DNA from: an uncultured Clostridia bacterium
GTDB taxonomy: Bacteria; Bacillota; Clostridia; Peptostreptococcales; Anaerovoracaceae
Length of the DNA stretch: 9,990 nucleotides
Direction: 5' to 3'
NCBI GenBank assembly: GCA_945788655.1
Contig: CALZMV010000041.1
Span: 1 to 9,990, forward strand
Position numbers and translations under genes: made by a program. Under the pieces are notes generated by a model. The model did not search any database. It was not told the origin of the DNA and was given only the letters and a program-made list of their open reading frames with translations. Shown here piece after piece: positions 6,289 to 9,990 of the stretch (positions are counted from its first letter, which is position 1; each line of letters begins with the position of its first letter).

Positions 6289-7669
6289 ACCGGAAGAATT
6301 ATTCGAAGAATCTTTAGATAAGATTTTAGAGTGGAGAGAAGAAAAACAATATTTTAAGATAAGAGATGAGCTTTTAAAGTTTAATGAAGCCGATATAGCT
6401 GAGATGTTTGAAGAATTGCTGGAGGATCCGGAGTTTATCGAGTCTACAATAGTTGTATACAGACTCCTTCCGAAGGATATTTCAGTTGAAGTGTTTTCAT
6501 GCCTGCCATCTGATGACCAGCTGAAGATAATAGACGGTATTACAGACAAGGAATTAAACTACATTGTACAGGAACTGGATTTTGACGACAAGATTGATAT
6601 TCTTGAGGAGCTTCCTGCCAATGTTGTAGATAAGATTCTTGAAAAAACACCAAAAGAAGAAAGGCGATTAATTAATACTTTCTTGAATTATCCTGATGAC
6701 TGCGCAGGAACACTGATGACACCGTACTACATCAGCCTTCAGAAAACATGGACAGTGAAGGAAGCCCTGGCATACATAAAGCGTGAGGGAAGCGAGGCTG
6801 AAATGCTGCATACCTGCTACGTTAAGGACTCAGGACGTAAGCTCATCGGCATAGTTTCACTGAGTAACCTTGTTTTGGCGGATGATGATGTCAAGATAAT
6901 GGATATAATGGTAACCGACTATGTGTGGCTAAATGTGTATGACGACCAGGAAGAAGTATCCGAAGCCTTCAAAAAGTACGATTTAATAGCTATACCGGTT
7001 GTGGATAAAGAACAGAGAATAGTAGGTGTTATCACCGTTGACGATATTCTGGACGTAATTGAAGATGAAAATACAGAAGACTTTGAATATATGGCCGGCA
7101 TCATCGACCTTGAGCAGTCAGATAAGGAATATCTGGATAAGAGCGTTTTTCAGCATGTTAAGGCCAGACTTCCATGGCTGCTGATGATGATGGTTGCCCT
7201 GATGCTGACAGGTGCCATTATTTCAGGCTTTGAGGAAATACTCTCGCAGGTTATTGTTCTCGTTTCCTATATGCCGCTTCTAATGGGCATGGGTGGAAAT
7301 ACAGGATCACAGGCGTCCACACTGATTGTCAGAGGTCTTGCATTAAATGAAGTGGAACTTGAAGATACATTAAAGGTTCTATGGAAGGAGTTCAGAATCA
7401 GCTTCTGTGTAGGTGCGGTACTCAGCTTATGCAATTTTATCAAGATTCTATTGTTAGATGGACAGCCTGTTACGGTAGCATTGACAGTATGCATTTCGTT
7501 GATACTTATAGTTGCCTTTGCCAAGTGCCTTGGCGGAATGGTCCCTTTGCTGGCAAAAAAATTAAATGCCGACCCTGCCTTGATGGCAAACCCTGTTATC
7601 GCATCGCTTACGGATATGGTTTCTGTTCTGATTTATTTCATGATAGCTAAAATTGTTTTAGGAATATAA
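6266..7669 (+). CDS. mgtE: Magnesium transporter MgtE
   Basis: Mg2+ channel/transporter of the inner membrane, gated by cytoplasmic Mg2+. The 467 residues show the full architecture. An acidic helical N domain (about 20-140, many ELLED/DILEELP-type repeats) comes first. Two CBS domains follow: CBS1 at about 146-206, beginning CAGTLMTP, and CBS2 at about 212-274, with IPVVDKEQRIVGVITVDDI. Five membrane segments occupy about 304-466. In the pore domain I see GGNTGSQAS (343-351), ADPAL (435-439) and SLTDMV, whose D450 aligns with the conserved Mg2+-binding pore Asp (D432 in Thermus thermophilus). I choose ATG 6266 because AGGAGG lies 7 bases upstream; an in-frame TTG at 6215 has no SD and would translate through the leader hairpin. 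First gene of an operon with nnrD and mazF. The long leader suggests regulation, but I see no M-box riboswitch consensus. Confidence 0.96.
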   Translation: MELNMIYEPEELFEESLDKILEWREEKQYFKIRDELLKFNEADIAEMFEELLEDPEFIESTIVVYRLLPKDISVEVFSCLPSDDQLKIIDGITDKELNYIVQELDFDDKIDILEELPANVVDKILEKTPKEERRLINTFLNYPDDCAGTLMTPYYISLQKTWTVKEALAYIKREGSEAEMLHTCYVKDSGRKLIGIVSLSNLVLADDDVKIMDIMVTDYVWLNVYDDQEEVSEAFKKYDLIAIPVVDKEQRIVGVITVDDILDVIEDENTEDFEYMAGIIDLEQSDKEYLDKSVFQHVKARLPWLLMMMVALMLTGAIISGFEEILSQVIVLVSYMPLLMGMGGNTGSQASTLIVRGLALNEVELEDTLKVLWKEFRISFCVGAVLSLCNFIKILLLDGQPVTVALTVCISLILIVAFAKCLGGMVPLLAKKLNADPALMANPVIASLTDMVSVLIYFMIAKIVLGI

Positions 7670-7676
7670 ATATTTT

Positions 7677-8549
7677 ATGGAAGAATGTATTATTACAAGG
7701 GACTTTGTCCAAACTATTATTGGAAAACGAAAAAGGGAAATACATAAAGGGGATTGCGGACGAATTCTCATTGTCGCCGGCTCCGTAGGAATGGCGGGAG
7801 CAGCCGTACTATGTGCAAAAGGTGCTTTAAGAAGCGGCAGCGGACTTGTTCAGATTGCAGTTCCAAAGGACTTATTTCCTATAGTTCAGATAGGCATTCC
7901 GGAGGCCACATGTCTTGAACGAGACTTTTCCAAAATAGATTTAGGTGTGTACGATGCTGTATGTGTAGGACCCGGATTGGGGCAGACCAAAGACAGTGTC
8001 GATGCTGTAATTTTCCTTCTGAAAAATTACAGAGGACCTATGGTAGTGGATGCAGACGGACTAAATATTATAGCAAAGGAAAATCTTTTCCACCTTCTCG
8101 AGCAAAGACCTGCTGGTATGACCGTAATAACGCCTCATGCAGGTGAGGCCAGAAGGCTTCTTGGCGGAAAAGAGTTTAACGACAGAAAGACTATGGCAGC
8201 GGCTCTTTTTGAGAAGACCAAAGCAATTTCTGTGCTAAAAGGCCATGCTACGTTAGTAGCCGCTGACGGAATAAAAGCATATACTAATATTACAGGTAAC
8301 CCGGGGATGGCAACTGCCGGCTCTGGAGATGTTCTCGCAGGAATAATTGCGGGACTTATGGGCCAGAATCTGAATGCAGAATGTATTTTAGATGCCGAGA
8401 GGATTAATCCTGCAGATGCCGCAAAGTGTGGCGTGTTTATTCACGGGTTAGCTGGAGATATAGCGGCAGAGACTGTTGGTGAATACGGTCTCATAGCCAC
8501 AGATATAGCCTATTATACAGCAATAGCAATAAAAGGATTATCAGATTAG
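7677..8549 (+). CDS. nnrD: ADP-dependent (S)-NAD(P)H-hydrate dehydratase
   Basis: Repairs damaged nicotinamide cofactors by dehydrating S-NADHX and S-NADPHX at the expense of ADP (EC 4.2.1.136). It belongs to the ribokinase-like YjeF-C/CARKD family. Visible motifs are HKGDCGRILIVAGS (from His23), GMAGAAVLCAKGALRSGSGL, CVGPGLGQ, VVDADGLN, ITPHAGEARRLLG, VLKGHATLV and GNPGMATAGSGDVLAG, with the catalytic-type Asp218. The 290 residues carry only the dehydratase domain, without an N-terminal epimerase (NnrE) domain. A short extra segment (about 229-242, around AECILDAERIN) sits before the usual PADAAKCGVFIHGLAGD. The start is 7 bases after the mgtE stop and lacks a clear SD, so translation is probably coupled to mgtE. 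mazF follows after 34 bases; nnr next to mazF recalls the acpS-nnr-alr-mazEF neighbourhood of other Bacillota. Confidence 0.94.
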   Translation: MEECIITRDFVQTIIGKRKREIHKGDCGRILIVAGSVGMAGAAVLCAKGALRSGSGLVQIAVPKDLFPIVQIGIPEATCLERDFSKIDLGVYDAVCVGPGLGQTKDSVDAVIFLLKNYRGPMVVDADGLNIIAKENLFHLLEQRPAGMTVITPHAGEARRLLGGKEFNDRKTMAAALFEKTKAISVLKGHATLVAADGIKAYTNITGNPGMATAGSGDVLAGIIAGLMGQNLNAECILDAERINPADAAKCGVFIHGLAGDIAAETVGEYGLIATDIAYYTAIAIKGLSD

Positions 8550-8583
8550 ACATCCGCACTAGGAAAACAAAGGGGTGTTGGAC

Positions 8584-8943
8584 TTGATAGTAAAAAAAGG
8601 GGATCTGTTTTTTGCTGATTTAAGTCCTGTAGTAGGCTCGGAACAAGGGGGAATAAGGCCTGTACTAGTTGTGCAGAACGATGTGGGGAACAAATACAGC
8701 CCGACGATAATCGTGGCTGCAATAACTTCTCAAACGAAAACCAAACTTCCTACCCATGTACAGCTAAATGCTACGCAGGGTGGACTCAGCAAGGATTCTA
8801 TAGTTTTGTTGGAACAGCTTAGAACCATTGATAAGCAAAGACTTAGAGAACGTATAGGCACACTAAATGAGAAGCAGATACCTGACATTGAGAAGGCATT
8901 GAGTATAAGTTTAGGAATTGCCGATATGGCAGAAAACAGCTGA
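8584..8943 (+). CDS. mazF: MazF/EndoA-type mRNA interferase toxin (PemK family)
   Basis: Sequence-specific endoribonuclease toxin. The 119 residues closely match Bacillus subtilis EndoA (NdoA, 116 residues), which cuts at UACAU. The protein begins MIVKKGDLFFADLSPVVGSEQGG and contains GIRPVLVVQND with Arg25 and VAAITSQT with Thr48, equivalent to the catalytic residues of EndoA, plus LPTHV and LLEQLRTIDK. It therefore looks active. I choose TTG at 8584: the SD AGGGGTG (8571-8577) is 6 bases upstream, and the N-terminus then matches the family. The in-frame GTG at 8575 is part of the SD. No MazE/EndoAI antitoxin gene is adjacent: the 34-base gap before it is too small, and a terminator follows. 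The antitoxin may be elsewhere. Last gene of the mgtE operon. Target specificity is inferred from the family. Confidence 0.93.
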   Translation: MIVKKGDLFFADLSPVVGSEQGGIRPVLVVQNDVGNKYSPTIIVAAITSQTKTKLPTHVQLNATQGGLSKDSIVLLEQLRTIDKQRLRERIGTLNEKQIPDIEKALSISLGIADMAENS

Positions 8944-8994
8944 TTACCGACAATAATTTTTCTGTAATCGATAAAAATAAAAAATGAATTTTTC

Positions 8995-9036
8995 AATCGC
9001 TGAAGCGCTCTATTTGAGAACTTTGGCGATTTTTTT
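8995..9036 (+). terminator. Intrinsic terminator of the mgtE-nnrD-mazF operon
   Basis: AATCGC (8995-9000) pairs with GCGATT (9026-9031). Inside, AAG pairs with CTT and CTC with GAG across two symmetrical 2x2 internal loops, closing on TATTT. A run of seven T (9030-9036) follows. It lies about 50 bases after the mazF stop. Confidence 0.8.
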
Positions 9037-9054
9037 ACTCGTGTTAAAAAATTA

Positions 9055-9066
9055 TCGTATATACGA
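9055..9066. promoter_or_regulatory. 12-bp perfect palindrome upstream of the DUF2520 promoter
   Basis: TCGTATATACGA reads identically on both strands and ends 9 bases before the -35 at 9076. The position suits an operator for a dimeric regulator. No regulator gene is nearby, and the AT-rich core makes chance possible. Confidence 0.35.
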
Positions 9067-9075
9067 AATTCGCAA

Positions 9076-9104
9076 TTTACAATTGAAAAGAGAAGTGCTA
9101 TATT
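9076..9104 (+). promoter_or_regulatory. Predicted strong sigma-A promoter with extended -10
   Basis: TTTACA (9076-9081) and TATATT (9099-9104) are exactly 17 bp apart, and TGC directly precedes the -10. The start of transcription would be near 9111. It opens a new transcription unit after the mazF terminator. Confidence 0.75.
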
Positions 9105-9110
9105 AGTCTG

Positions 9111-9280
9111 TGGATGATATTCCACACGATGGAAATGATACCGTTTAATTAAATAGAAAAGAAATAAAACTAAGAGGATTGCTTATATCATATTCAACAT
9201 GAATCGGCCGGTAGCTAATCATGATTGATGAAATGAATAGGACTATCGAGGCTGCTTTCGAAAGGAGGCGGTGTATACAG
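9111..9280 (+). other. Untranslated leader of the DUF2520 gene (about 170 nt)
   Basis: The gene-free stretch 8944-9280 contains the mazF terminator, the palindrome, the promoter and this leader. The leader begins with a small hairpin, TGTGG (9109-9113) with CCACA (9122-9126). It continues with an A-rich region (9145-9173), the palindrome AATCATGATT (9217-9226), and the SD AAAGGAGG (9261-9268). Only tiny open frames without an SD are present, such as ten codons at 9199-9228. I recognise no T-box or known riboswitch. Confidence 0.4.
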
Positions 9281-9293
9281 TTGAATTGTATAC
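9273..9293 (+). promoter_or_regulatory. Hairpin enclosing the DUF2520 start codon
   Basis: GTATACA (9273-9279) and TGTATAC (9287-9293) form a perfect 7-bp inverted repeat. The TTG start (9281-9283) lies in the 7-base loop, and the stem begins 5 bases after the SD. It could modulate initiation or serve as a DNA operator; it is AT-rich and therefore only moderately stable. Confidence 0.4.
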
Positions 9294-9990
9294 GTATTGG
9301 TTTTATAGGTGCCGGCAGAGTCGGCGTTTCATTTGGAAAGTATTTAAAAGAAAAGGGCATGAACATTTCAGGCTATTACAGCCAGAGCCCTGATTCTGCA
9401 AAATTTGCAGCAGAATTTACAAACACAACACATTTCAAAAGTTTACAGGAAGTAATAGCAAGCAGCGATATGCTTCTGTTCACAGTACCTGACAACGCTA
9501 TTGCAAAGGTCTGGGAGGAAGCAAAGCCATATGTTTCTAATATGATTATTGGTCACTGCAGCGGTCTTCACAGTTCTAAAATCTTTTCTGATTCAGGCAG
9601 TAATGGAAATTACGCCTATTCCATTCATCCCCTTTCTGCAGTCAGCAGCAAAGAAAGTTCGTGGAAGGAGTTCCCAAATATTCTTTTCACACTGGAGGGC
9701 GATGAGAAATATCTCAATAAAATTGAAAAAATGTTCAAAAGTATGGGAAACCGTACCAAAATCATTTCAACAGAAAATAAAATAAAGTATCATGCAGCAG
9801 CGGCGTTATCATCCAACTATATGACTGCTCTATTTTACATGGCTCAGGAGCTTTTTGTGCAATGCGGATTTGACGAAAAAGAGGCAAAGGATGAGCTTTA
9901 TGGGCTTGCAAAGGGAAATTTAGAGAACATATTGAAAATGGGATGTGTAAAGGCACTGACAGGCCCCCTTGAAAGAAATGACATTGAAAC
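9281..9990 (+). CDS. Rossmann-fold / DUF2520 domain protein, C-terminus off the window
   Basis: Predicted NAD(P)-binding protein of the 6-phosphogluconate-dehydrogenase-like superfamily; the exact substrate is unknown. Of about 290 family residues, 236 are present. The N-terminal Rossmann motif is IGFIGAGRVGVSFG (6-19), followed by LLFTVPDNAI (strand and cofactor contact), HCSGLHSS, and SIHPLSAVS with His116. The DUF2520 helical domain begins near IKYHAAAALSSNY, whose K169 and N178 occupy places typical of catalytic Lys/Asn in this superfamily, and reaches ALTGPLERND. I choose TTG at 9281: SD AAAGGAGG lies 12 bases upstream, a little long, and the product then starts like its homologues. In-frame ATGs at 9221 and 9233 have no SD and would add a basic extension. 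In several bacteria such genes stand beside pantothenate genes (panB/panC), but any such neighbour would be beyond the window. Confidence 0.88.
   Translation, partial: MNCIRIGFIGAGRVGVSFGKYLKEKGMNISGYYSQSPDSAKFAAEFTNTTHFKSLQEVIASSDMLLFTVPDNAIAKVWEEAKPYVSNMIIGHCSGLHSSKIFSDSGSNGNYAYSIHPLSAVSSKESSWKEFPNILFTLEGDEKYLNKIEKMFKSMGNRTKIISTENKIKYHAAAALSSNYMTALFYMAQELFVQCGFDEKEAKDELYGLAKGNLENILKMGCVKALTGPLERNDIE

Noticed and set aside
6560..7745. UACAU sites (6560, 6728, 6773, 7366, 7741) in the mgtE-nnrD part of the transcript as targets of the cotranscribed MazF
   Set aside because: Five sites in about 2.3 kb is close to what base composition predicts, so there is no sign of enrichment or avoidance.
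8550..8583. Antitoxin gene hidden between nnrD and mazF
   Set aside because: The 34-base gap cannot encode one, and both flanking reading frames are fully accounted for.
8730..9125. 131-codon minus-strand open frame opposite mazF and the following spacer
   Set aside because: It lies antisense to the strongly supported mazF, runs across the mazF terminator and the next promoter, has no good SD and no recognisable domain.

Overview
The window looks like chromosomal DNA from a low-to-moderate-GC anaerobic member of the Clostridia (Bacillota). The evidence is strong purine-rich Shine-Dalgarno (SD) sites, sigma-A-type promoters, an AddA-type helicase-nuclease, a glutamate dehydrogenase close to the clostridial enzymes, and a MazF/EndoA toxin of the Bacillus type. 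I cannot name the genus. I see no insertion sequence, phage gene, tRNA, rRNA or CRISPR array; this is mostly ordinary core genome.

Layout. Positions 1-560 (minus) hold the N-terminal part of phosphoglycerate mutase GpmI. A short divergent promoter region (561-689) separates it from addA (690-4130, plus), which is followed 10 bases later by an unrecognised 91-residue membrane protein (4141-4416). A hairpin at 4459-4483 serves as a two-way terminator facing gdhA (4509-5852, minus), a highly expressed glutamate dehydrogenase. The region 5853-6265 holds back-to-back promoters for gdhA and for the plus-strand operon mgtE (6266-7669) - nnrD (7677-8549) - mazF (8584-8943), which ends at a clear intrinsic terminator (8995-9036). 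A new strong promoter (9076-9104) then drives a long-leader transcript for a Rossmann/DUF2520 protein (9281 to beyond the window end).

How the genes relate. GpmI (glycolysis), GdhA (ammonia/glutamate exchange), MgtE (Mg2+ channel), NnrD (repair of hydrated NAD(P)H) and AddA (recombinational repair) are housekeeping functions. Grouping mgtE, nnrD and mazF on one transcript is a positional observation; no shared pathway is implied.

The least ordinary parts are non-coding. The mgtE leader is about 230 nt long, with a well-formed 25-codon upstream ORF and a hairpin that can occlude the mgtE ribosome-binding site. In the DUF2520 leader the TTG start lies in the loop of a 7-bp hairpin, and a 12-bp palindrome sits just upstream of the promoter. 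addA lacks an adjacent addB, and mazF lacks an adjacent antitoxin. I found no convincing wholly new multi-gene system.
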